A model generated the notes under the pieces. It was not told where the DNA came from. It worked only from the letters and a program-made list of their open reading frames with translations, and made no database searches. From Bacteroidota bacterium (GTDB lineage Bacteria > Bacteroidota > Ignavibacteria > Ignavibacteriales > Melioribacteraceae), in assembly GCA_021820065.1 (NCBI GenBank), contig JAKAEE010000004.1, positions 1 through 33,341 of the forward strand: a stretch of DNA of 33,341 bases, given 5' to 3'. Of this stretch, positions 25,145-33,341 are shown in pieces. The number at the start of each line of letters is the position of its first letter. Position 1 is the first letter of the stretch. The position numbers were made by a program, and so were the translations under genes.

Positions 25145-26962
25145 TCAAAGGTTGCGGTAATGTCCCAATATCAATCTTGCTTTCGCCTCACCAACAACTT
25201 CGGTAAGTTTTGCTTCGTCTGCTTTTTTGATCTCGTCCAAACTGAATTTGGTTAGAAGTTTTTGCGCAACTTTTTCGCCGATTCCTTTTATCTCAAGTAG
25301 TTCGCTTGTGAAAGTTCTTTTGCTTCTGCGCTCTCGGTGAAAGGTTATTGCGAAACGGTGGGCTTCGTCACGGACATGCTGAATCAATTTCAAACTTGAT
25401 GAAGTTTTCGGAATTGATTGCGCTTCCGATTCACCCGGCAGAAAAACTTCTTCCAACCGTTTTGCCAAACCGATAATTTGATAATCTTTAATCCCGAGCT
25501 TGTCGAGGGATTCCGTCGCACTTGAAAGCTGCCCTTTGCCGCCGTCAACCATAATTAAATCGGGCACTGGTTGATTTTCTTCGATCACTCTTTTGTAGCG
25601 GCGAGAAATTATTTCGCGCATGCTTGCAAAATCATCGGGACCCTCGACTGTCTTGATGATGAACTTGCGGTATAAACTTTTCTTCGGCTTCCCATCAACA
25701 AAAACTACCATGCTTGCAACCGCATCGGTGCCTTGCAAATTACTGTTGTCGAAGCATTCAATAATTCTTGGAAGTTTCTTCAAACGCAGATCTCTTTGAA
25801 GCGCTGAGAGGACATAAGGAACATTGCCTTCCTTTTTCATCTTTTGAAGTTGGATCTCTTTCAGCTGAAGAATCGCGTTTTGTTTACACATCATCAAAAG
25901 TGATTTCGCTTCGCTTTGCCGCTGCGGAATAAAGAACTTGCACTTTTTGATTGCGCGCGTATTTAACCATTCCAATAGCGATTCGGCTTCCTCCGGCTCC
26001 GTTTCCAAAACTATTTCTTGCGGCACCTCAACAAATTCCGCATAATAAAATTTTATGATTGAAGCATAGATTTGCGTTTGCTCTTCGTTCTCGTCGGCGC
26101 TTAAATTCAATTGTCTCTTGCCTACAAGTTTTCCGGAACGGATATTCAACACAGTGGCGGAGACATCTTTACCTTCGTAGGCGGCGCTGATTATGTCGCG
26201 GTCTTCGAGATCGGTGGAGACAACTTTTTGTTTTGAAGAATAAATCTGTAATTGATTAATCCTGTCGCGCAGTTCGGCGGCTTTTTCAAATTCAAATTTC
26301 TCCGATGCGCTTTGCATCTGCATTTTAAGTTCGTCAAGTAATTCGTCTGTCTTTCCTCGCAAAACTTTGATGACTTGATTTACCATGCCGTTGTAATGAG
26401 CTTGTGTAACCAATCCTTCGCAAGGTCCCTCGCATTTCTTAATGTGATAATCCAAACACACTTTGAATTTCTTTTTCTCAATTGCTTCTTCGGTTATATC
26501 CAGCTTGCAGCTTCGAATCTTAAAAATTTTATTCAGCATCCGAAGAGATGATTTCATGTTTTTTACTTCGGTGTACGGACCAAAATATTTCGAGCCGTCT
26601 TTGATCACATTTCTTGTAGGAAAAATCTGAGGGAAAGGTTCGTTTGTAATGCGTATGTAGGGAAAGGTTTTATCGTCTTTTAAGTTGATGTTGTAACGCG
26701 GTTTCAGATCTTTGATAAGATTGTTTTCGAGAACAAGCGCTTCTATCTCGCTATCGGTTATGATGAGTTGTAAATCGGCAACCTTGGAAACGAGCGCGGC
26801 AGTCTTCGGCGATTCGATATTTTTCTGAAAATATGAACGAACCCGGTTGCGCAGGTTCTTTGCCTTTCCGACATAAATGACTTTCCCTTTTTCATTTAGA
26901 AATTGGTAGATGCCCGGCAAAAGGGGAAGGTTATTAAGTTTATCTTCAAGCTGCGTGTTCAT
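25145..26962 (-). CDS. uvrC: Excinuclease ABC subunit C
   Basis: The dual-incision nuclease of excision repair, 605 residues, full length. GIY-YIG domain (12-92: LPGIYQF...IYVGKAKNLRNRV) makes the 3' cut. C152, C169, C177 and C181 match in spacing the four-Cys Fe-S site reported for UvrC. The UVR motif (about 206-241) binds UvrB. The RNase-H-like 5' nuclease shows CFDNSN (D405), MVDGGKGQ (D473) and RDEAHRFA (531-538). Tandem HhH motifs (about 555-605) end the protein. It is on the minus strand; a terminator separates it from glgC upstream, so it probably has its own promoter. It forms a UvrA/UvrC pair with the gene at 3.6-6.4 kb, but not in the same operon. Confidence 0.98.
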   Translation of the reverse strand: MNTQLEDKLNNLPLLPGIYQFLNEKGKVIYVGKAKNLRNRVRSYFQKNIESPKTAALVSKVADLQLIITDSEIEALVLENNLIKDLKPRYNINLKDDKTFPYIRITNEPFPQIFPTRNVIKDGSKYFGPYTEVKNMKSSLRMLNKIFKIRSCKLDITEEAIEKKKFKVCLDYHIKKCEGPCEGLVTQAHYNGMVNQVIKVLRGKTDELLDELKMQMQSASEKFEFEKAAELRDRINQLQIYSSKQKVVSTDLEDRDIISAAYEGKDVSATVLNIRSGKLVGKRQLNLSADENEEQTQIYASIIKFYYAEFVEVPQEIVLETEPEEAESLLEWLNTRAIKKCKFFIPQRQSEAKSLLMMCKQNAILQLKEIQLQKMKKEGNVPYVLSALQRDLRLKKLPRIIECFDNSNLQGTDAVASMVVFVDGKPKKSLYRKFIIKTVEGPDDFASMREIISRRYKRVIEENQPVPDLIMVDGGKGQLSSATESLDKLGIKDYQIIGLAKRLEEVFLPGESEAQSIPKTSSSLKLIQHVRDEAHRFAITFHRERRSKRTFTSELLEIKGIGEKVAQKLLTKFSLDEIKKADEAKLTEVVGEAKARLILGHYRNL

Positions 26963-27004
26963 TTAAACCGATTCTTTTCTAACCATAAAATAAACAAACA
27001 ATTC

Positions 27005-27036
27005 AAAACAAAAATGGCTGGTAAATGCCAGCCATT
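27005..27036 (-). terminator. Rho-independent terminator of glgC
   Basis: AATGGCTGG (27013-27021) and CCAGCCATT (27028-27036) are perfect 9-bp reverse complements around TAAATG. On the minus strand the stem is followed by a T-rich stretch TTTTTGTTTT (27014-27005 region). It lies 26 nt beyond the glgC stop and 43 nt before the uvrC start. Confidence 0.82.
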
Positions 27037-27062
27037 CTTTGAAACATGTTCAAGTTGAAGTG

Positions 27063-28301
27063 TTAGCTAAAAATGTAATTCTTCGGTATAACCACAATGC
27101 CGGTATCTGAAACCGTAAAACGTTTTCGGTCGGTCTCGTTGTCGAATCCAATTTCCATTCCTTCGGGTATGCTTACATTTTTGTCCATTATCGTCCGGCG
27201 GATTCTTGCATACCGTCCAATATTGCAGTTGTCCATCACGATCGAATCCGTGACGTAGGAAAAACTATTCACGCGAACGTTGAAACCGATTATGGATCGT
27301 TCAACCAAGCCGCCGGAAATTATGGTCCCGTCGGATATCAAGGAATTGATTGCTCGCCCGACTCTTTCGCCTTCGTGCGAAACAGTTTTTGCCGGAGGAA
27401 ATTGCTGCTGCTGGGTCCTCAACGGCCAATCAAAATCGTACAAATTAAAATGCGGACTAACATTTATAAGATCCATGCTTGCGGCGTAATAACTGTCTAT
27501 CGTTCCAACATCTATCCAATAGGGCTGATCTTTTTTGTTTTCGTCAATGAAACGATAAGCCTGAACCGGATAGTTGTTATTGAGCATATAAGGAATTATA
27601 TCTTTGCCGAAATCATGGCTCGACATTTTTTCTTTTTCCATCCTGTCGAATACATTCTTCAAATCAGCGACATTGAAAACATAAATTCCCATGTTCACGA
27701 ATGATGAATCAGGCTTGTCAGGAATTACCGGAGGATTCTTTGGCTTCTCAACAAACGAATTAACTTTGTAAGTTGGATCAATTTCTATAACGCCGAAACG
27801 GTTTGCCTGTGTCTTGGGTATTGAAATTGCCGATAGAGTGGCGCTGGCTTTCTTTTCGATATGATACTGAATCATTTTCAAGTAATCCATTTTGTAAATG
27901 TGATCGCCGGAAAGAATAAGCACCCACTCGTAGTTTTCGTCTTCTATCAAATTAAAATTCTGATGGATCGCATTCGCCGTGCCCAAGTACCAGTTGTTGC
28001 TGGTTTTGAACTGCGGCGGAATGGAGTAAATAAATTCTCTCAACTCCGGATTGAAAATGTTCCATGCTTCATAAAGATGCCTATTGAGCGAATCGGATTT
28101 GTATTGAGTCAGCACATAAATTTTTCTGAAGCCTGAGTTCAGACAGTTCGACAAAGTGAAATCAATAATTCTGTATTTGCCTCCGAATGGAACAGAGGGT
28201 TTGGTTCTGTACTGAGTTAGCGGAAAAAGTCTTTCTCCTTGTCCGCCGGATAAAACCATTATCAAAGTTTTTCTAAGTATTGTTGATCCAGTGTACGCCA
28301 T
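27063..28301 (-). CDS. glgC: Glucose-1-phosphate adenylyltransferase
   Basis: Makes ADP-glucose from glucose-1-phosphate and ATP, the committing step of bacterial glycogen synthesis. I start at the ATG whose first base is 28301 (minus strand), preceded by GGGGATGAT, giving 412 residues; the open frame reaches 28388 but the extra 29 residues have no family counterpart. Motifs: VLSGGQGERLFPLT then TKPSVPFGGKYRI (nucleotide binding), LILSGDHIYKMDY (Asp of catalysis), FVEKP (glucose-1-P binding) and YWIDVGTIDSYYAAS. The C-terminal part is a left-handed helix of VRVNSFSYVTDSIVM-type repeats. No other glycogen gene is in the window. Expression is likely controlled by its 119-nt upstream region shared with the M1 peptidase gene. 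Confidence 0.96.
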   Translation of the reverse strand: MAYTGSTILRKTLIMVLSGGQGERLFPLTQYRTKPSVPFGGKYRIIDFTLSNCLNSGFRKIYVLTQYKSDSLNRHLYEAWNIFNPELREFIYSIPPQFKTSNNWYLGTANAIHQNFNLIEDENYEWVLILSGDHIYKMDYLKMIQYHIEKKASATLSAISIPKTQANRFGVIEIDPTYKVNSFVEKPKNPPVIPDKPDSSFVNMGIYVFNVADLKNVFDRMEKEKMSSHDFGKDIIPYMLNNNYPVQAYRFIDENKKDQPYWIDVGTIDSYYAASMDLINVSPHFNLYDFDWPLRTQQQQFPPAKTVSHEGERVGRAINSLISDGTIISGGLVERSIIGFNVRVNSFSYVTDSIVMDNCNIGRYARIRRTIMDKNVSIPEGMEIGFDNETDRKRFTVSDTGIVVIPKNYIFS

Positions 28302-28420
28302 ATCATCCCCGTAGATGTTAGTTAAAATATATCTAATTAAGAATTGATTGGCAATTAAAGAAATTGTTAACTTATAAGCGATAATCAAATTGTATTTTCA
28401 CGCTCTTTTCGGGAATCAAA

Positions 28421-30130
28421 ATGAAGAAATATTCGCCCATTCTAGTGACAGCATCCATTTTTCTTTTCGCAGCTATTGTTGTTGCAGGCGTCTGGATTTA
28501 TCAAAATTTGAGCTCGCTTTCAAATGCCGGAAAGCTCATTTCGGTTGTTTCCCAACTCAAGGATTATGATGAAAAGAAGCTTGCAGAATACAACCCGGCG
28601 AGTCAACGGGCAGTGGATGTAAAACATTATACGATCAAGATCGATTTGTATCCCGAACAAAAGAAAATATTGGGCGATGTTGACATCACACTTAGGATGT
28701 TCGATCACCGGACCGACAAAGTTGATCTCAATTTTTACGAGAATCTGAAAATCAAGAAAGTTGAATTCAACGGTACAAACGTTTCTTTTGACCGGTCTGA
28801 AAAAATTCTTTCCGTCTATAAGACCGATAAAAATTTAGATTCAGCGGACATTAGAATAATTTACGAGGGCACTCCGGAAAATTTGGGATTCGGCTCTTTC
28901 ACATTTGGAAACGAAGAAGGAAGCCCCACTGTTTATTCATTGAACGAACCGGTGTTTGCATCAACATGGTTTCCGTGTGTGGATTTGCCGGACGATAAAG
29001 CGCTGGCGGATATTTTTATCACAAATGATTCTTCCGAAGTTTCTCTTTCGAACGGTAAGCTCATTGATATTCAAACGCACAAATCGCGCAGAACGTACCA
29101 CTGGAAAACTTTTTATCCCATCTCGACTTACCTAATTGCTCTTTATTCGGCAAAGTACAAATCTTTTTCGGAGAAATATGTATCGATTGACCACGATACA
29201 GTTAATCTTTATTGCTACGCGCTGCCGAAAGAATTTGAAGATGCGAAAAATGATTTTTCCGATCACCCGGATTACATGAAAACTTTTGAAAAATTATTTG
29301 GTCCGTACCCGTTTCCGAAAGAGAAATATGCCGTAGCCGAGTTCTGGTGGCAGATGGGCGCGATGGAACATCAGACAATCACGGGAATCGGATCGAATTT
29401 TATCTCCGGCAAAAAATTTTTCAGCGATATGCTCATTCATGAACTTGCTCACCATTGGTGGGGCGATGCTGTCGGTCCAAAAACATGGAAGGATGTTTGG
29501 CTAAATGAAGGTTTCGCTACTTATTCAGTTGCTCTCTATTGGGAAAAACGAAGCGGGTTCAAGGCGTTGCAATCAACCATGAATTCTAAAATCGGATCGT
29601 TCGATACCGGAACGCTTTACAATCCCGGTAACGCAATTTTCGGTCAACTTGTGTACGATAAAGGCGCGTGGGTACTGCACATGTTAAGAAAGGAAGTTGG
29701 CGACAGCAGCTTCTTCAAAATTCTCAGGCAATATTTTAAACAGTACAAATATGGGAATGCATCGACGAATGATTTCAAAAGTGTTTGTGAAAAAGTTTCG
29801 GGAAAGAACCTCGACCAGTTTTTCAACGAATGGGTTTTCAAAGGTCAGGGCATCATCGAACTGGAATACGATTGGAATACAAAACAGACCGGACAAAATT
29901 TTTCCACAATTATTCACATAAAACAGTTACAAAAAGGTTATGATATTTATAAATTTCCGGTGGATATTAAAATGATTTTTGATAACGATGACCAGTCCGT
30001 AGTTTCGACCGAACGAATTAGTTCGAAAGAGCAGGAAATCAAATTAGAATCGAAAAAGAAGCCGGCTAAAATTATATTCGATCCGGACAGTTGGCTGTTG
30101 GCTGACATTAAACCAAAATCCGAAAACTAA
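28421..30130 (+). CDS. M1 family zinc aminopeptidase, membrane-anchored
   Basis: A 569-residue M1 peptidase. Residues about 7-28 form an uncleaved-looking signal anchor (ILVTASIFLFAAIVVAGVWIY). The gluzincin site is complete: HELAH 340-344 and the third ligand in NEGFATY, Glu363, exactly 18 residues on. The exopeptidase loop reads GAMEH (313-317); the classic form is GAMEN, and the MEHQT form recurs in a bacterial subgroup. The catalytic Tyr is probably in LVYDKGAW. The length is shorter than PepN (about 870), lacking the C-terminal helical domain, so it is a minimal three-domain form. It probably trims peptides in the periplasm. LpxH-like follows 11 nt later. The ATG is preceded by a weak purine tract. 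Confidence 0.94.
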   Translation: MKKYSPILVTASIFLFAAIVVAGVWIYQNLSSLSNAGKLISVVSQLKDYDEKKLAEYNPASQRAVDVKHYTIKIDLYPEQKKILGDVDITLRMFDHRTDKVDLNFYENLKIKKVEFNGTNVSFDRSEKILSVYKTDKNLDSADIRIIYEGTPENLGFGSFTFGNEEGSPTVYSLNEPVFASTWFPCVDLPDDKALADIFITNDSSEVSLSNGKLIDIQTHKSRRTYHWKTFYPISTYLIALYSAKYKSFSEKYVSIDHDTVNLYCYALPKEFEDAKNDFSDHPDYMKTFEKLFGPYPFPKEKYAVAEFWWQMGAMEHQTITGIGSNFISGKKFFSDMLIHELAHHWWGDAVGPKTWKDVWLNEGFATYSVALYWEKRSGFKALQSTMNSKIGSFDTGTLYNPGNAIFGQLVYDKGAWVLHMLRKEVGDSSFFKILRQYFKQYKYGNASTNDFKSVCEKVSGKNLDQFFNEWVFKGQGIIELEYDWNTKQTGQNFSTIIHIKQLQKGYDIYKFPVDIKMIFDNDDQSVVSTERISSKEQEIKLESKKKPAKIIFDPDSWLLADIKPKSEN

Positions 30131-30141
30131 ACGTCAACACT

Positions 30142-30864
30142 TTGAATAAAAATTATTTTTTCATTTCCGATATTCACTTAGGGTTGCTTTCTCGCGAAGT
30201 TGAAAAAGAGAGGGAAAAGAAGCTGCTTAAATTTTTGGATTTCGCGAAAGAATCATGCGACGAACTTTTCATCATTGGCGATCTGTTCGATTACTGGTTC
30301 GAATACAAACGTGTTATTCAGAAAGGATTTGTTAGAACTCTTGCATCTCTGGAAGACTTTTCGGAAAAGGGGAAGAAAGTTCATTACATAATTGGCAATC
30401 ATGATTTTCTCCACCGCGATTTTTTTGAAAAGGAAGTTGGAGCCGCTTTGTACCACGATCCGATTGACGTGAGTTTGAACGGGAAAAAGTTCTTTATGGC
30501 GCACGGTGACGGGTTGGTTAAAAACGATCTCGGTTACAAAATTCTGAAGAAATTTCTTAGAAACAGATATTTGCAAAAAATTTATTCGCTCGTTCATCCC
30601 GATTTGGGAATCAAGATTGCGAGCGCAACAAGTAAAACCAGCCGCGACTACACGGCTAACAAACACTATGGTCAAATTGACGGACTATTCGAAACAGCCA
30701 AAGCCAAAATCGATTCAGGTTACGATTACGTTATATTCGGTCATTCGCACGAACGCGCACTCGAAAAATATTCACACGGCACTTACATAAATCTCGGTAC
30801 ATGGCTTGATAAACCTTGTTACGGAAAATTTTCCGATTCATTTGAGATAATTGATTGGGATTAA
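30142..30864 (+). CDS. lpxH: LpxH-like UDP-2,3-diacylglucosamine diphosphatase (metallophosphoesterase)
   Basis: A 240-residue calcineurin-type phosphoesterase starting at TTG 30142. Metal motifs: SDIHLG (8-13), IGDLFDYWFEY (41-51), GNHDFLHRDF, AHGDGL and FGHSHERA. The LFDYWFEY-GNHDF-HRDF pattern is that of LpxH, which cleaves UDP-2,3-diacylglucosamine to lipid X in lipid A synthesis. In this phylum several LpxH-like paralogues exist, so the substrate is likely rather than certain. The gene lies 11 nt after the peptidase, and the PBP1A ATG begins 1 nt after its stop, so the three envelope genes seem to form one operon. Confidence 0.82.
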   Translation: MNKNYFFISDIHLGLLSREVEKEREKKLLKFLDFAKESCDELFIIGDLFDYWFEYKRVIQKGFVRTLASLEDFSEKGKKVHYIIGNHDFLHRDFFEKEVGAALYHDPIDVSLNGKKFFMAHGDGLVKNDLGYKILKKFLRNRYLQKIYSLVHPDLGIKIASATSKTSRDYTANKHYGQIDGLFETAKAKIDSGYDYVIFGHSHERALEKYSHGTYINLGTWLDKPCYGKFSDSFEIIDWD

Positions 30865-30865
30865 G

Positions 30866-33160
30866 ATGAACGCAAAACAAACGCCGCAAAAAAACAGAAC
30901 ACGAAAACTGAACGGGAAAAACCGTCGATACATAATTCTTGGAGGCATTGCAATTTTTATTACTGCCGTGATTCTTTTTATGTCTTATGTATTTGAAGGA
31001 CTGCCCACACTGGATAAATTGGAAAATCCCCAGGCTCAACTGGCAAGCAATGTCTGGAGTAAAGACGGTGTTTTGATAGGACAATTTTATAACGAGAACC
31101 GTGTTGAAGTTAGCATCGATAGCATTCCGCCCGTGGTTATTAACGCGTTGATCTCAACCGAGGATAAAAGTTTTTACAAGCATTGGGGCGTTGATCTCCA
31201 ACGATTGATCAAAGCGATGGTAAAAAATGTTCTGCTTTTCAAACGCGAAGGCGCTAGCACAATCACCCAGCAGTTGGCAAAAAATCTTTACTCGCTCAAG
31301 ATACACAAAGAATCGCTGTTCGATACGTTTGTTAGGAAGATCCGTGAATGGATTACTGCAATCCAAATCGAAAAGACTTACACAAAGAGAGAAATTCTTG
31401 AAATGTATTTCAACATATCGTGGTTTGGGCATGGCGCATACGGAATTGCGACAGCCGCGCGCACTTATTTTGATAAAGACGTTAAAGACTTAAACGTTTC
31501 GGATGCCGGTGTGATTGTAGCACTTCTAAAATCCGCGGTAATTTACGATCCGTTTAAGCGGTATGAAAACGCGTTACGAAGAAGAAATCTTGTTATGCAA
31601 AATATGGTTGATGAAGGATTTTTAAGCGAAGCTCAATATGAAAAGCTGAAACTGGAACCGATAAAACTTTCCTACAAAAAAATTGAAGAAAGTGTCCGCG
31701 GAGGAATTGCGCCTCACTTTGTTGAATATATCCGGCAGCAAATGGAAAAACTTTCCGATAAGTACGGATTCAATTTGTATCAGGACGGATTAAATATTTA
31801 CACTACGCTCGATAGCCGGATGCAAAAGATCGCAGACAAAGCCGTTCAAACGCATATCAATGAATTTCAGAAACAGTTTGATAAACATTGGCGATGGGAT
31901 AAGTATTCTGCCATTCTTAAGGAAATGATTGACAAAGCGATTACGAATCGGACTGAATACCGTAATGCTGAAACAGCAGCAGCTAAACGCGATATCTATA
32001 ACCGACTCTTGACCGATAGGAAGTTAATTGACTCGGTTAAAGAAGTTGGCAAACGAATTGAAGTTGGATTTGTATGTATCGATCCCAGCAGCGGTGAAAT
32101 ACGTTCAATGGTTGGAGGAAGAGATCCAAGATTTGCTTACGGACTGAATCATGCCACGCAGATAAGGCGGCAGCCCGGTTCGTCATTCAAACCGATTGTT
32201 TATTCGGTTGCCATTGATAACGGATTGTATCCGGCTTACCCGATTCTAAATCAACCGTTCGACTTCCACGGTTGGAGTCCGCAAAACTTCGATCATTCTA
32301 CCGGCGGATTTGTAACATTACGAAAAGCATTGGCTTTGTCCATCAACATAGTGGCTGGAAGGTTGATCATAGAAGACCATGCGCCTTTATGGAAGATCGG
32401 CAGATTTGCAGAGATGATGGGAATTAAAAGTAAACTTGATTTGGTTCCATCGATTGCTCTCGGAACTTCTTTAGTATCGCCGCTCGAATTGACATCGGCT
32501 TTTGCAACATTGGCTAACCGCGGTATCTATAACGAGCCAATTTCCATTCTAAGAATTGAAGATAAGGATGGTGTGCTTATAGATAATTTCACATCTAGGG
32601 CAAGTGAAGCGATACCTGAAGAAACCGCTTACATCGTTACAAGTATGCTTCAAACGGCTATCGATGAAGGAACTGGCGTTGCTGCCCGCTCGACTTATAA
32701 TTTTCAGCGCCCCGCTGCGGGTAAAACCGGCACAACGCAAGAATATGCCGATGCTTGGTACGAAGGTTACACGCCGCAGCTAGCCGCTGGCGTTTGGGTT
32801 GGCTTCGACGATCACAGAGTTTCATTCACCGGTGATTACGGTCAGGGTGCAAGAGCTGCTCTTCCAATTTGGGCAATCTTTATGCACGATGTTTATGATC
32901 AGTTGAAACTTCCGTTAGAGGATTTTACTCCGCCCGCAAGCGGAAAAGTTGTAACTGAAAAGTTTTGCAAAGAATCAATTTTTGAATTGGGCGATCCGAA
33001 ACTTTATTCGTCTGACTGCCGGACAGGATTTATCACGGACATCATAAATGTTAGAGATATTCCAGCGCCGTTTGATATGTACAGAGACACTACTTTTCAC
33101 TTTTTTGATAAATACCAAATAAAAGATTCGACTGATATTAAAGCGTACAAGAACAGATAA
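30866..33160 (+). CDS. Bifunctional penicillin-binding protein 1A-type
   Basis: A class A PBP that polymerises and cross-links peptidoglycan; 764 residues from ATG 30866, just after the previous stop (an in-frame TTG at 30851 is inside the preceding gene and disfavoured). A basic tail and one membrane segment (about 21-44) lead into the GT51 domain: STEDKSFYKHWG with catalytic E99, then STITQQLAKNLY and EILEMYFNISWFGHGAYG. The transpeptidase has PGSSFKP with S439-x-x-K442, SIN (492-494) and KTG (620-622). A region of about 60 residues near 335-385, rich in charged helices, lies between the domains. It ends without an added C-terminal domain. A 136-nt gap with a broken tRNA copy follows. Confidence 0.96.
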   Translation: MNAKQTPQKNRTRKLNGKNRRYIILGGIAIFITAVILFMSYVFEGLPTLDKLENPQAQLASNVWSKDGVLIGQFYNENRVEVSIDSIPPVVINALISTEDKSFYKHWGVDLQRLIKAMVKNVLLFKREGASTITQQLAKNLYSLKIHKESLFDTFVRKIREWITAIQIEKTYTKREILEMYFNISWFGHGAYGIATAARTYFDKDVKDLNVSDAGVIVALLKSAVIYDPFKRYENALRRRNLVMQNMVDEGFLSEAQYEKLKLEPIKLSYKKIEESVRGGIAPHFVEYIRQQMEKLSDKYGFNLYQDGLNIYTTLDSRMQKIADKAVQTHINEFQKQFDKHWRWDKYSAILKEMIDKAITNRTEYRNAETAAAKRDIYNRLLTDRKLIDSVKEVGKRIEVGFVCIDPSSGEIRSMVGGRDPRFAYGLNHATQIRRQPGSSFKPIVYSVAIDNGLYPAYPILNQPFDFHGWSPQNFDHSTGGFVTLRKALALSINIVAGRLIIEDHAPLWKIGRFAEMMGIKSKLDLVPSIALGTSLVSPLELTSAFATLANRGIYNEPISILRIEDKDGVLIDNFTSRASEAIPEETAYIVTSMLQTAIDEGTGVAARSTYNFQRPAAGKTGTTQEYADAWYEGYTPQLAAGVWVGFDDHRVSFTGDYGQGARAALPIWAIFMHDVYDQLKLPLEDFTPPASGKVVTEKFCKESIFELGDPKLYSSDCRTGFITDIINVRDIPAPFDMYRDTTFHFFDKYQIKDSTDIKAYKNR

Positions 33161-33208
33161 ACTTTTTGAATAAGAATCCGATCTTAATTATTTTTGGTTC
33201 AGAGAAAT

Positions 33209-33253
33209 GCCAGTATGGCGGAATCCCGATAAGATCGGGACAGGTTGGTAGAC
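33209..33253 (+). pseudogene. Broken 5' tRNA-Leu copy with palindromic insert
   Basis: GCCAGTATGGCGGAAT (33209-33224) and TGGTAGAC (33246-33253) match the first 24 bases of the intact tRNA-Leu at 33297 (GCCCGGATGGCGGAAT, TGGTAGAC) with three differences in the acceptor strand. Between them are 21 extra bases containing TCCCGATAAGATCGGGA (33224-33240), a perfect 7-bp stem with AAG loop. Nothing resembling the anticodon arm or 3' half follows, so it cannot make a tRNA. Confidence 0.62.
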
Positions 33254-33296
33254 ATTTTTGCAACAAGCAACAGCTAGGAAAATAGTTTTTAAAAAT

Positions 33297-33341
33297 GCCC
33301 GGATGGCGGAATTGGTAGACGCGCTAGCTTCAGGAGCTAGT
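33297..33341 (+). tRNA. tRNA-Leu (anticodon CAG), 3' truncated by window end
   Basis: The 5' acceptor strand GCCCGGA, T8-G9, and a D-arm GGCGGAATTGGTAGAC lead to an anticodon stem CTAGC (33324-33328)/GCTAG (33336-33340) closing the seven-base loop TTCAGGA, with anticodon CAG at 33331-33333, reading CUG. The type II D-arm suits leucine. The variable arm, T-arm and acceptor 3' strand lie beyond the window, so they cannot be checked. Confidence 0.9.

Noticed and set aside
28302..28388. 29-residue N-terminal extension of glgC
   Set aside because: No family member has it, and a GGGGATG ribosome site precedes the ATG at 28301.
30253..30675. 140-residue minus-strand frame inside the LpxH-like gene
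   Set aside because: Antisense to conserved metallophosphoesterase motifs, with no domain of its own.
33225..33245. The 21-base insert as a self-splicing or archaeal-type tRNA intron
   Set aside because: It lies in the D-loop, is far too short for a group I intron, and the rest of the tRNA is missing downstream.

Overview
The window looks like a chromosomal segment of a Gram-negative, fairly AT-rich bacterium of the Ignavibacteriota/Bacteroidota-Chlorobi lineage, most like the Ignavibacteria (inference). The pointers are a subtilisin-like protease ending in a type IX secretion (T9SS) sorting tail with the QNYPNPFN motif, an exported Asp-box propeller with a similar C-terminal domain, two PorV/PorQ-type outer-membrane proteins, a UbiE/MenG methyltransferase and envelope glycosyltransferases. 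Most genes are housekeeping or envelope genes. I see no prophage, integrase, complete insertion sequence or CRISPR array.

Layout. 1-2.3 kb (+): 3' part of a secreted S8 protease, an O-methyltransferase and a small helical protein. 2.3-3.5 kb (-): an Rrf2-type regulator with three cysteines, followed by its terminator, and a YigZ/IMPACT protein. 3.6-8.8 kb (+): uvrA, an AhpD-like protein, a COG0402 aminohydrolase and rdgB, a packed run linking DNA repair and nucleotide-pool cleaning. 8.9-10.5 kb (+): a duplicated EamA-like membrane protein with an unusual hydrophilic insert, and a small lipoprotein. 10.5-13.4 kb: ubiE (-), an eight-cysteine duplicated protein (+), and the rsmA-PAP2 pair (-). 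13.5-16.4 kb (+): a membrane GT2, an outer-membrane barrel and a site-2 protease. 16.6-20.9 kb (+): lipoprotein, T9SS-like cargo and two PorV/PorQ paralogues. 21.0-24.2 kb (+): FemAB/GNAT-like protein, GT4 and GT9, then the SRP RNA gene ffs. 24.5-25.1 kb: a solitary ORF6N-domain protein. 25.1-28.3 kb (-): glgC, a terminator and uvrC. 28.4-33.2 kb (+): M1 aminopeptidase, LpxH-like phosphatase and a bifunctional PBP1A. The window ends inside a tRNA-Leu(CAG) gene, preceded by a broken copy of its 5' part that carries a small palindromic insert.

How it fits together. Most of the segment serves the cell envelope: lipid A and surface sugars (LpxH-like, GT9, GT4, GT2), peptidoglycan (PBP1A), regulated proteolysis and export (S2P, M1 peptidase, T9SS-type cargo). 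A second theme is genome and nucleotide maintenance (uvrA, uvrC, rdgB, deaminase). The least explained items are the lipoprotein/cargo/double-PorV operon, the eight-Cys tandem-repeat protein, the transporter insert and the palindrome-interrupted tRNA-Leu copy. No gap between genes exceeds 300 bases; the longest, 24276-24521, is described as its own entry.
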